Below, in pieces: positions 1 to 7,405 of a stretch of 43,253 nt of DNA; the first letter of the stretch is position 1; each line of letters begins with the position of its first letter. Position numbers and translations under genes: made by a program. Origin of the DNA: Paraburkholderia elongata (GTDB taxonomy: Bacteria > Pseudomonadota > Gammaproteobacteria > Burkholderiales > Burkholderiaceae); NCBI RefSeq assembly GCF_013177735.1, contig NZ_WOEZ01000261.1:1-43253 (forward strand), written 5' to 3'. Below the pieces are notes generated by a model that made no database searches, was not told the DNA's origin, and was given only the letters and a program-made list of their open reading frames with translations.

Positions 1-106
1 CGTTCGCCACTCGCCACCAGGATTGCTCCCGTGCTGCCGTTCGACTTGCATGTGTAAGGCATGCCGCCAGCGTTCAATCTGAGCCAGGATCAAACTCTTC
101 AGTTCA
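1..106 (-). rRNA. rrs: 16S ribosomal RNA, 5' end only
   Basis: Read on the minus strand, the window edge carries the universal 16S 5' region: the AGAGTTTGATCCTGGCTCAG primer site lies at about 80-99, followed by ATTGAACGCTGGCGGCATGC and the CTTACACATGCAAGTCGAACG block. Only about the first 105 nucleotides are present; the rest of the rrn operon lies to the left of the window. The variable bases after GTCGAACG (GCAGCACGGG) suit Burkholderia/Paraburkholderia. The mature 5' end is placed near 105-106 by comparison with the usual start and could be off by a few bases. Confidence 0.95.
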
Positions 107-400
107 AACCTGTTACTGTTTTTCGGTTCTGTTACGAACCGGTCGCTCACTCAACGTACTGACGAATGATCCTCCTGCCTTCCGGCAGGAAAACCTTCCT
201 TTAATACTAGTGTGAGACTTGATACTTTTGCTTTATGGCAGGCTCCGAAGAACCCACCCGCATCTCGCATCAAGCGCCCACACTTATCGGCTGTTAATTT
301 TTAAAGATCGATTACGCATTCACTACCGAACCAGCACCGAACTTCCAACCACCCGGCACCGCTTCGTTCTGCGTCGCTGCATCAGCAGCAGAGAAACGAG
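107..400 (-). promoter_or_regulatory. rrn leader with boxA antitermination site
   Basis: This is the transcribed leader between the proximal rrn promoter and 16S. A boxA-like element (minus strand GATCTTTAAAAATTAACAG, about 291-309) matches the usual GCTCTTTAACAAT form of NusB/NusE-dependent rRNA antitermination signals. A perfect 7-bp hairpin (TCCTGCC / GGCAGGA) lies at 173-190. There is no protein-coding signal; the short ORFs here are antisense to the leader. Confidence 0.7.
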
Positions 401-429
401 ATTATGAAGAACTTTCGCTACGCCGTCAA
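401..429 (-). promoter_or_regulatory. rrn promoter, proximal (P2-like)
   Basis: On the minus strand TTGACG (424-429) and CATAAT (401-406) are separated by exactly 17 bp. An A-rich run upstream of the -35 (about 430-450) resembles an UP element. The -10 is followed by CTCG. It sits about 295 bp before 16S and reads toward it. Confidence 0.85.
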
Positions 430-532
430 CAGGTTTTTCTAACTTTCTCAACCCATTCACTTCGCTGAAAGCCTTGCCACTGCTGGCTCTCCCGCCCCCC
501 GCGCCCCGGTGTCCGAGGCACGAAAGAGCGAG

Positions 533-561
533 ATTTTAGCGAGCGGAACGGTGCCTTGCAA
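533..561 (-). promoter_or_regulatory. rrn promoter, distal (P1-like)
   Basis: On the minus strand TTGCAA (556-561) and TAAAAT (533-538) have a 17-bp spacer. As in the proximal promoter, the -10 is followed by CTCG, giving two tandem promoters 132 bp apart. It begins only about 20 bp after the paaF stop, so some read-through from paaF into rrn is possible. Confidence 0.65.
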
Positions 562-581
562 GCGTTATTTTGACAAGCGTA

Positions 582-1358
582 TTAACGATGCTTGAAAACC
601 GGTTTGCGCTTCTCAACAAACGCGGCCATCCCCTCCTTCTGATCCTCCGTAGCGAAGAGCGAATGGAAGAGGCGGCGCTCGAAATGCACACCTTCTGCGA
701 GCGTCGTTTCGTACGCACGGTTAACCGATTCCTTGACCATCATCACCGCCGGCAGCGGGAATTCAGCGATGGTTGCGGCCGCAGCCACCGCCTCGTCCAG
801 CAGCGAAGCCGCGGGAATCACCCGCGAGACCAATCCAGCGCGTTCTGCCTCAGCAGCGTCCATGAAGCGAGCGGTCAGGCAAAGGTCCATCGCTTTCGCC
901 TTTGAAACGGCGCGCGGCAGTCGCTGCGTACCTCCTGCACCCGGCATGATGCCGAGCTTGATTTCCGGCTGGCCGAACTTCGCAGTGTCGGCGGCGAGAA
1001 TAATGTCGCACATCATCGCCAGCTCGCAACCGCCGCCAAGCGCGAAACCCGCCACCGCGGCGATGATCGGCTTGCGGATGGAGCGCACCGTTTCCCAGTT
1101 GCGAGTGATGTAGTCTCCTTTGTAGACATCCATATAGGTGTAGGTCGCCATCATGCCGATGTCGGCGCCGGCGGCAAACGCTTTCTCGCTGCCTGTCACC
1201 ACGATCGCACCAATCGCGTCGTCGGCATCGAACTCGCGCAACGCTGCACCCAGTTCGTCCATCAAGGCGTCGTTCAGCGCGTTCAACGCCTTCGGGCGAT
1301 TCAACGTGACTAAACCGACCCGCCCTCGCGTCTCAACCAAAATGTTCTCGTAAGCCAT
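582..1358 (-). CDS. paaF: Enoyl-CoA hydratase, PaaF type
   Basis: 258-residue crotonase-fold protein, full length for the family. The oxyanion-hole and catalytic segments are intact: FAAGADIGMM, GFALGGGCELAMMCD with Glu112, and GQPEIKLGIMPGAGGTQRL with Glu132, the two Glu residues of genuine hydratases. The expected reaction is hydration of 2,3-dehydroadipyl-CoA to 3-hydroxyadipyl-CoA in the lower phenylacetate pathway. Specificity is inferred from context: the gene is divergent from paaN-J-G-I-K, as in the B. cenocepacia paaFZJGIK cluster, and shares the palindrome at 1431-1444. The start is supported by a strong AGGAGG Shine-Dalgarno just upstream. A generic short-chain FadB-like hydratase is the main alternative. 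Confidence 0.85.
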   Translation of the reverse strand: MAYENILVETRGRVGLVTLNRPKALNALNDALMDELGAALREFDADDAIGAIVVTGSEKAFAAGADIGMMATYTYMDVYKGDYITRNWETVRSIRKPIIAAVAGFALGGGCELAMMCDIILAADTAKFGQPEIKLGIMPGAGGTQRLPRAVSKAKAMDLCLTARFMDAAEAERAGLVSRVIPAASLLDEAVAAAATIAEFPLPAVMMVKESVNRAYETTLAEGVHFERRLFHSLFATEDQKEGMAAFVEKRKPVFKHR

Positions 1359-1430
1359 GCCGCCTCCTAATGGTTAATGGCGCGCAAAAAACGCTTCGCG
1401 CGGCCGTCTCAGTAATGCTACCATTCACCA

Positions 1431-1444
1431 ACCAACCGGTCGGT
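1431..1444. promoter_or_regulatory. Candidate PaaR (TetR-family) operator between paaF and paaN
   Basis: ACCAACCGGTCGGT is a 14-bp palindrome with one mismatched pair (perfect form ACCGACCGGTCGGT), 48 bp from the paaN start and 73 bp from the paaF start. PaaR is the TetR repressor of Burkholderia paa genes and is known to use an inverted repeat in these promoters. On the minus strand TTGACC (1442-1447), a possible -35 for paaF, overlaps its right edge. Identification as the PaaR site is inference. Confidence 0.6.
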
Positions 1445-1491
1445 CAATTATTCGACAGGCTTTTCCCAACGTACAGACAAGCCCCTCTGCC

Positions 1492-3192
1492 ATGACACAT
1501 CCGCTATTCACCAAGCACGAAGACACGCTGCAAAAGGCACTCACCGCGATTGAGACGCGCGGCTACTGGAGTCCCTTCGTCGAGATGCCCAGTCCGAAAG
1601 TGTACGGGGAAACAGCTAGCGCAGACGGCGAAGCCGCATTCAAAGCGCACCTGAACAAGACGTTCGAACTCGATCAGCCGTCGACCGGTGAAACCGTCGG
1701 CGCTGAAGTCTCGCCGTTCGGGTTCCCGCTTGGCGTGCGCTATCCGAAAGCTGATCCCGCCGCGCTGATCTCCGCGGCGGCCGCCGCACAGCGCGACTGG
1801 CGCGTGGCCGGCCCGCAGGCGTGGATCGGCGTATGCCTCGAAATTCTTGCGCGCGTGAATCGCGCCAGCTTTGAAATCGGCTACAGCGTGATGCACACGA
1901 CCGGTCAGGCATTCATGATGGCCTTTCAGGCCGGTGGCCCGCATGCGCAAGACCGAGCACTCGAAGCGGTCGTGTACGCGTGGGACCAACTGCGCCGTAT
2001 TCCCGCCGATGCCCACTGGGAAAAGCCGCAGGGCAAAAATCCGCCGCTCGCGATGCACAAACGCTACACCGTCGTACCGCGCGGCACCGGTCTCGTGCTC
2101 GGTTGCTGCACCTTCCCGACGTGGAACGGCTATCCGGGCCTCTTCGCTGATCTGGCAACAGGCAACACGGTCATCGTCAAGCCGCATCCGGGAGCGATTC
2201 TCCCGCTCGCGCTGACCGTACGCATCGCACGTGACGTGCTGCGCGAAGCCGGTTTCGATCCGAACATCGTTACGTTGCTAGCGACCGAACCGAACGACGG
2301 CGCGCTCGTCCAGGAGTTGGCACTACGCCCTGAAATCAAGCTCATCGACTTCACGGGCAGTACACAAAACGGCACATGGCTCGAGCGCAATGCGCACCAG
2401 GCTCAGGTCTACACCGAAAAAGCCGGCGTCAACCAGATCGTGATCGACTCGGTGGACGACATCAAAGCTGCCGCTCGCAATATCGCCTTCTCACTTGCGC
2501 TGTACTCGGGCCAGATGTGCACCGCCCCGCAAAACATCTATGTACCGCGCGCCGGCATCCGCACCGCCGAAGGCACACTCGGCTTCGACGAAATCGCTCA
2601 AGCTATCGCCGGCGCAGTGCAAAAACTGGTTGCAGACCCGGCGCGCGCCGTCGAATTGCTCGGCGCGATCCAGAACGAAGGCGTAATCCAACGTATTGAC
2701 GAAGCTGCCAAGCTCGGCCGCGTTCTGGTAGAAAGCCAATCGCTCGAACATCCGGCTTTTGCCGACGCTCGCGTGCGCACACCGCTCGTGCTCCAACTAG
2801 ATGCGGCAACCGACCACGGGCAGTTCACCAAAGAATGGTTCGGCCCGATCTCGTTCGTGATCGCGACGGACTCGACAGCGCAGTCGCTTGATCTTGCTGG
2901 CGCAATTGCCGCCGAACACGGCGCGCTGACGCTGTCGATCTACAGCACGGATGAAGCCGTGCTCGAAGCAGCGCACGAAGCATCGATCCGCGGTGGCGTA
3001 GCACTCTCGATCAATTTGACGGGCGGCGTTTTCGTCAATCAGTCTGCGGCGTTCTCCGACTTCCACGGCACAGGCGCAAACCCGGCAGCAAATGCCGCGC
3101 TGGCCGACGCAGCCTTTGTCGCGAACCGCTTCCGCGTCGTTCAAAGTCGCGTTCATGTTGAACCGAAAGCGGCATCAGCGGTAGCTGGCTGA
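1492..3192 (+). CDS. paaN: Phenylacetate degradation aldehyde dehydrogenase PaaN (PaaZ-like, no hydratase domain)
   Basis: 566 residues, aldehyde dehydrogenase fold throughout. Visible signatures are the cofactor-binding segment with Lys230 (NTVIVKPHP), general-base Glu309 (YTEKAGVN) and nucleophile Cys343 (SGQMCTAPQN). E. coli PaaZ (about 680 residues) adds a C-terminal MaoC-type oxepin-CoA hydrolase domain; here the protein stops after the dehydrogenase domain, as in the PaaN subfamily. The likely role is oxidation of 3-oxo-5,6-dehydrosuberyl-CoA semialdehyde, the ring-opened product. It is the first gene of the plus-strand paa operon. No clear Shine-Dalgarno precedes the ATG. The B. cenocepacia equivalent is often called paaZ. 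Confidence 0.88.
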   Translation: MTHPLFTKHEDTLQKALTAIETRGYWSPFVEMPSPKVYGETASADGEAAFKAHLNKTFELDQPSTGETVGAEVSPFGFPLGVRYPKADPAALISAAAAAQRDWRVAGPQAWIGVCLEILARVNRASFEIGYSVMHTTGQAFMMAFQAGGPHAQDRALEAVVYAWDQLRRIPADAHWEKPQGKNPPLAMHKRYTVVPRGTGLVLGCCTFPTWNGYPGLFADLATGNTVIVKPHPGAILPLALTVRIARDVLREAGFDPNIVTLLATEPNDGALVQELALRPEIKLIDFTGSTQNGTWLERNAHQAQVYTEKAGVNQIVIDSVDDIKAAARNIAFSLALYSGQMCTAPQNIYVPRAGIRTAEGTLGFDEIAQAIAGAVQKLVADPARAVELLGAIQNEGVIQRIDEAAKLGRVLVESQSLEHPAFADARVRTPLVLQLDAATDHGQFTKEWFGPISFVIATDSTAQSLDLAGAIAAEHGALTLSIYSTDEAVLEAAHEASIRGGVALSINLTGGVFVNQSAAFSDFHGTGANPAANAALADAAFVANRFRVVQSRVHVEPKAASAVAG

Positions 3193-3194
3193 AT

Positions 3195-3239
3195 GGCATA
3201 AGACAAAAGCACGGCTTTCGTCCTATGCCGTTTGGCCGA
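3195..3239 (+). other. Intercistronic hairpin between paaN and paaJ
   Basis: GGCATA..GAC..AAAGC pairs with GCTTT..GTC..TATGCC: 14 base pairs broken by two single mismatches around a 3-nt loop. It starts 2 nt after the paaN stop and has no strong T-run (GTTTGG follows). It could be an mRNA 3'-end stabiliser or a leaky terminator. Confidence 0.5.
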
Positions 3240-3318
3240 ATAGACCGAGTCGTGCGCCCCAAATAACATGAGACATCGGGTCGGCATGTCCCGCCGATCC
3301 GTCCCAGTAGGAGCCCAC

Positions 3319-4521
3319 ATGAACGACGCCTTCATTTGCGACGCGATTCGCACCCCAATCGGCCGCTACGGCGGCGCCCTGAAGGATGTCCGCGCCGACG
3401 ACCTCGGCGCGGTACCGATCAAGGCGCTAATCGAGCGCAATCCTGGCGTCGACTGGCAGGCCCTCGACGACGTGATCTATGGCTGCGCCAATCAGGCCGG
3501 TGAAGACAACCGCAACGTCGCGCGTATGTCCGCATTGCTGGCCGGCTTGCCCACGGATGCGCCCGGCGCAACCATCAACCGCCTGTGCGGCTCGGGCATG
3601 GACGCGGTCGGCACCGCTGCTCGCGCCATCAAAGCTGGCGAAGCGCGGTTGATGATTGCAGGCGGCGTCGAAAGCATGACGCGCGCGCCGTTCGTGATGG
3701 GCAAGGCCACCAGTGCGTTCTCGCGGCATGCCGACATTTACGACACGACCATCGGCTGGCGCTTCATCAATCCGCTAATGAAGCGCCAATATGGCGTCGA
3801 CTCAATGCCGGAAACCGCGGAAAACGTCGCCGCCGAGTTCGGCATAAGCCGTGCGGATCAGGACGCCTTTGCCCTGTCGAGCCAGCAAAAGGCAGCCCGC
3901 GCGCAGCGCGATGGCACTTTGGCTCAGGAAATCGTCGGCGTTGAAATTGCGCAGAAGAAAGGCGACCCCGTACGCGTGACGCTCGACGAGCATCCACGCG
4001 AAACGACGCTCGAAAGCCTGGGCAAGCTCAAGGGCGTGGTCCGTCCCGACGGCAGCGTGACCGCCGGCAATGCATCGGGCGTGAACGACGGCGCGTGCGC
4101 ACTGCTGCTCGCGAATCAGGCAGCTGCCGATCAATTTGGATTGCGTCGCCGCGCGCGAGTTGTGGGCATGGCAACGGCGGGCGTGGAGCCGCGCATCATG
4201 GGCATCGGCCCGGCGCCAGCCACGCAAAAGCTGTTGAAGCAACTGAACATGACACTCGAACAACTCGACGTGATCGAGTTGAACGAAGCCTTCGCATCGC
4301 AGGGGCTTGCCGTCCTGCGCACACTCGGTCTGCGCGACGACGATCCGCGCGTCAATCCGAATGGCGGAGCGATTGCGCTCGGCCACCCGCTCGGTGCATC
4401 GGGCGCGCGCTTGATCACCACCGCGCTTTACCAGTTGGAGCGGATCAACGGCCGCTTTGCGCTTTGCACGATGTGTATCGGCGTGGGTCAAGGCATCGCC
4501 TTGGTGATCGAGCGGGTCTGA
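3319..4521 (+). CDS. paaJ: 3-oxoadipyl-CoA/3-oxo-5,6-dehydrosuberyl-CoA thiolase
   Basis: 400-residue thiolase, the usual length for PaaJ/PcaF. Catalytic residues are visible: Cys90 in INRLCGSGM, the NEAFA motif, the His in GGAIALGHPLGASGARL and the C-terminal Cys in CTMCIGVGQG. It is expected to cleave 3-oxo-5,6-dehydrosuberyl-CoA and 3-oxoadipyl-CoA, releasing acetyl-CoA. The start at 3319 is chosen over an in-frame ATG at 3268 because a TAGGAG site lies just ahead and the product begins with the canonical MNDAFICDAIRTPIGR. PcaF of the beta-ketoadipate pathway is nearly indistinguishable by sequence; the paa context decides. Confidence 0.88.
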   Translation: MNDAFICDAIRTPIGRYGGALKDVRADDLGAVPIKALIERNPGVDWQALDDVIYGCANQAGEDNRNVARMSALLAGLPTDAPGATINRLCGSGMDAVGTAARAIKAGEARLMIAGGVESMTRAPFVMGKATSAFSRHADIYDTTIGWRFINPLMKRQYGVDSMPETAENVAAEFGISRADQDAFALSSQQKAARAQRDGTLAQEIVGVEIAQKKGDPVRVTLDEHPRETTLESLGKLKGVVRPDGSVTAGNASGVNDGACALLLANQAAADQFGLRRRARVVGMATAGVEPRIMGIGPAPATQKLLKQLNMTLEQLDVIELNEAFASQGLAVLRTLGLRDDDPRVNPNGGAIALGHPLGASGARLITTALYQLERINGRFALCTMCIGVGQGIALVIERV

Positions 4522-4579
4522 CACCAACGCCACCCCGTCCGCCGCCCCGCCGGTCAAAGAGACTTTGAGGAGACACCCA

Positions 4580-5371
4580 ATGTCATATGAAGCGATTCGC
4601 CTCGACATCGATACATCGAGTCGCGTGGCGACCATCACGCTGAACCGCCCTGACAAGCTCAACAGCTTTACGCGCGCGATGCATCAGGAATTGAGCACCG
4701 CACTCGACCAGGTCGAGGCGTCCAGCGCGCGTGCGCTTGTGCTGACAGGTGCGGGCCGCGGCTTCTGCGCGGGACAGGATCTCGCGGATCTCGACTTTAC
4801 GCCCGGCGCGATGACCGATCTGGGCGAACTGATCGATGCGCATTTCAATCCGCTGATTCGCCGCCTGCAAGCACTGCCATTGCCCGTGATTGCCGCGGTC
4901 AACGGCACGGCCGCCGGCGCCGGCGCCAATCTCGCGCTGGCTTGCGATCTCGTACTTGCCGCTCGTTCGGCCAGTTTCATCCAGGCGTTCGTGAAGATCG
5001 GTCTCGTACCGGACTCGGGCGGTACCTGGTTCCTGCCGCAACGCGTCGGCATGGCGCGCGCCTTGGGTCTCGCCATCACCGGCGACAAACTCAGCGCGGA
5101 GAAAGCCGAAAGCTGGGGCTTGATCTGGCAAACGGTTGACGACACCGAGCTGGCCACCACGGCAAGCAAACTCGCGGCACAACTGGCGCAGCAACCCACG
5201 CGCGCCATCGCCGCGATCAAACAGGCGATGCGCGCGGGCGTAACACAACCCCTCGATCAGCAGCTCGATCTCGAGCGCGATCTGCAACGCGAACTCGGCG
5301 CTTCCCACGATTACGCAGAAGGCGTGCAAGCATTCGTGGAAAAACGCACGCCGCGCTTCGAGGGTCGTTGA
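4580..5371 (+). CDS. paaG: Ring-1,2-epoxyphenylacetyl-CoA isomerase
   Basis: 263-residue crotonase-fold protein matching PaaG in length and motifs: ADLVLTGAGRGFCAGQDL-type region, NGTAAGAGANLALACD, and VKIGLVPDSGGTWFLP, where an Asp replaces the hydratase Glu as expected for isomerases. It converts the 1,2-epoxide of phenylacetyl-CoA to oxepin-CoA. The start at 4580 (MSYEAIRLD) is preceded by GAGGAGA; the in-frame ATG at 4565 would overlap that site. It ends 1 nt before the paaI start, indicating tight co-transcription. Confidence 0.9.
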   Translation: MSYEAIRLDIDTSSRVATITLNRPDKLNSFTRAMHQELSTALDQVEASSARALVLTGAGRGFCAGQDLADLDFTPGAMTDLGELIDAHFNPLIRRLQALPLPVIAAVNGTAAGAGANLALACDLVLAARSASFIQAFVKIGLVPDSGGTWFLPQRVGMARALGLAITGDKLSAEKAESWGLIWQTVDDTELATTASKLAAQLAQQPTRAIAAIKQAMRAGVTQPLDQQLDLERDLQRELGASHDYAEGVQAFVEKRTPRFEGR

Positions 5372-5372
5372 T

Positions 5373-5834
5373 ATGTCCGCACAACCGAACCACCCGGCCC
5401 ATATGACACCCGACGAACTCGCTCGCGCAACCGCGGCCGCCATGTACGAAAACGATGCATGCAGCCGCGCGCTCGGACTCGAAATCGTAGAAGTGCGCCT
5501 AGGGTACGCGCGCCTGCGCATGGCCGTGCGCGACGACTTCCTGAACGGTCATCAGATTTGCCACGGCGGCCTGATTTTCACGCTCGCTGATTCGACGTTC
5601 GCTTTCGCCTGCAACACGTACAACATCAACACAGTCGCAGCCGGCTGCTCGATCGAATTCCTGCTGCCGGTAAAAGGCGGCGACGTGTTGACGGCCGAAG
5701 CGGTCGAGCAAACGCTGAGCGGCCGCACCGGCATTTACGATATTCGCGTCACGAATCGCGCAGAGGAGACCGTGGCGATGTTTCGCGGCAAATCTGCACA
5801 GATCAAAGGCAACCTGATTCCTACGGGCGATTGA
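5373..5834 (+). CDS. paaI: Hydroxyphenylacetyl-CoA thioesterase PaaI (hotdog fold)
   Basis: 153 residues. The hotdog thioesterase signature NGHQICHGGLIFTLADS is intact; Asp73 in LADSTFAFA corresponds to the catalytic Asp of E. coli PaaI. PaaI is a proofreading thioesterase that frees CoA from dead-end ring-hydroxylated phenylacetyl-CoA products. The paaG stop and the paaI ATG are separated by a single base, so translational coupling is likely. Confidence 0.9.
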   Translation: MSAQPNHPAHMTPDELARATAAAMYENDACSRALGLEIVEVRLGYARLRMAVRDDFLNGHQICHGGLIFTLADSTFAFACNTYNINTVAAGCSIEFLLPVKGGDVLTAEAVEQTLSGRTGIYDIRVTNRAEETVAMFRGKSAQIKGNLIPTGD

Positions 5835-5849
5835 ATAACAGATTGAACC

Positions 5850-5882
5850 GCAGAGTCGCGCCAAATTCGCAGCAGAGTCGCG
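5850..5882 (+). repeat. Two 11-bp direct repeats with 22-bp period in the paaI-paaK gap
   Basis: GCAGAGTCGCG occurs at 5850-5860 and 5872-5882, two helical turns apart, in the 161-bp gap before paaK. TTGGCA (5899-5904) is nearby, but no convincing -10 follows. It could be a regulator site or chance; there is no coding signal in the gap. Confidence 0.35.
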
Positions 5883-5995
5883 GCGCGTCCGCAGCACATT
5901 GGCAGCACTTACATAGATAGCAATGAGTCCCCGGTTTTTGCGTGCAAGCGCACCGCACCCCAGACCCAAGCATTGAGGCAGCAAGGAGACAATCA

Positions 5996-7300
5996 ATGAC
6001 CACCGCCCTCCCGCTCGATCCCATCGAGACAGCCAGCCGCGACGAACTCGCCGCGCTCCAACTCGAACGGCTCAAATGGTCGCTGAACCACGCTTACGAG
6101 AATTCGCCTGTGTATCGGCACAAATTCGATGAGGCCGGTGTTCATCCGAGCGACGTGAAGACCCTCGCGGACCTGGCGCGCTTCCCCTTCACCACAAAGA
6201 AGGATCTGCGCGACAGCTACCCGTTTGGCATGTTCGCGGTGCCGCAAGAACAGATTTCGCGGATCCACGCGTCGTCCGGTACGACGGGCAAGCCGACAGT
6301 CGTCGGCTACACGGCGCGCGATATCGATACGTGGGCGAATCTCGTCGCACGTTCGATCCGCGCCGCAGGGGCGAAGCGCGGCGACAAGGTTCACATCAGC
6401 TACGGCTATGGTTTGTTCACAGGCGGCCTCGGTGCACACTACGGCGCCGAGCGCGCGGGGCTGACGGTGATCCCGTTCGGCGGTGGTCAGACTGAAAAGC
6501 AGGTGCAACTGATTCAGGACTTCCGGCCTGACATCATCATGGTGACGCCGAGCTATATGTTGTCGATCGCCGACGAACTCGAACGGCAAGGCGTCGATCC
6601 GGCGAATTGCTCGCTGCGCATCGGCATCTTCGGCGCGGAACCGTGGACCAACGACATGCGCCAGGCTATCGAAAAGCGCATGGGCATCGACGCCGTCGAT
6701 ATCTACGGTCTATCTGAAGTGATGGGACCTGGCGTCGCATCGGAATGCGTCGAGACCAAAGATGGCCCGACCGTCTGGGAAGACCATTTCTACCCCGAGA
6801 TCATCGACCCCGAAACCGGCGAAGTGCTGCCGGACGGCGAGCTCGGTGAACTGGTATTCACATCGTTGACCAAGGAAGCACTGCCGATCGTCCGTTACCG
6901 GACGCGCGATCTGACGCGCCTCTTGCCAGGCAGCGCACGCACTATGCGCCGGATGGAAAAAATCACGGGCCGTTCGGACGACATGATGATCGTGCGCGGC
7001 GTCAATGTATTCCCGACGCAGATCGAAGAATTGCTGCTCAAGCAGCACGCCCTCGCGCCTCACTATCAAATCGTGCTAACCAAGGAAGGCCCGCTCGACG
7101 TACTGACGTTGAACGTCGAGCCCTGCCCGGAATCAGCGCCGGATACTGCCGCACTGACCACGGCGAAGCAGGCGTTGACCTATGACATCAAGGCGCTGAT
7201 CGGCGTGAGCGCAGTTGTGAACGTGCTGGCTGTAAATGGGATCGAGCGTTCGGTGGGCAAAGCACGGAGGGTGGTGGACAAGCGGAAGCCGGGGCTTTAA
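5996..7300 (+). CDS. paaK: Phenylacetate-CoA ligase
   Basis: 434 residues, full length for PaaK. Adenylate-forming motifs appear in order: SSGTTGKPTVVGYT (P-loop-like), YGLSEVMGPGVASEC, the YRTRDL hinge region and GRSDDMMIVRGVNVFPTQIEE of the mobile C-terminal domain. It activates phenylacetate with ATP and CoA in the cytoplasm, making the pathway inducer phenylacetyl-CoA. The start at 5996 has an AAGGAG site 8 nt upstream; an in-frame ATG at 5942 has none. It is last in the cluster, and the next gene is convergent. Confidence 0.92.
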   Translation: MTTALPLDPIETASRDELAALQLERLKWSLNHAYENSPVYRHKFDEAGVHPSDVKTLADLARFPFTTKKDLRDSYPFGMFAVPQEQISRIHASSGTTGKPTVVGYTARDIDTWANLVARSIRAAGAKRGDKVHISYGYGLFTGGLGAHYGAERAGLTVIPFGGGQTEKQVQLIQDFRPDIIMVTPSYMLSIADELERQGVDPANCSLRIGIFGAEPWTNDMRQAIEKRMGIDAVDIYGLSEVMGPGVASECVETKDGPTVWEDHFYPEIIDPETGEVLPDGELGELVFTSLTKEALPIVRYRTRDLTRLLPGSARTMRRMEKITGRSDDMMIVRGVNVFPTQIEELLLKQHALAPHYQIVLTKEGPLDVLTLNVEPCPESAPDTAALTTAKQALTYDIKALIGVSAVVNVLAVNGIERSVGKARRVVDKRKPGL

Positions 7301-7330
7301 GCCATGCGCCGAAACGCCGAGGGTTGACGC

Positions 7331-7390
7331 TTGATAACGGAGCTGATCGGCGTCAGCCCCGCTATCAAATGTGCTGGCGGGAAACCCGCC
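7331..7390. terminator. Two hairpins between convergent paaK and mltA
   Basis: First hairpin, 7331-7368: TTGATA/TATCAA, CGG/CCG and GCTGA/TCAGC with two single mismatches and a 6-nt loop. Second, 7376-7390: GGCGGG / CCCGCC around AAA. Neither has a T-run, so a bidirectional transcription barrier or RNA-end stabiliser is more likely than a classical intrinsic terminator. Confidence 0.5.
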
Positions 7391-7405
7391 GCCCCCGCCA
7401 AACCC

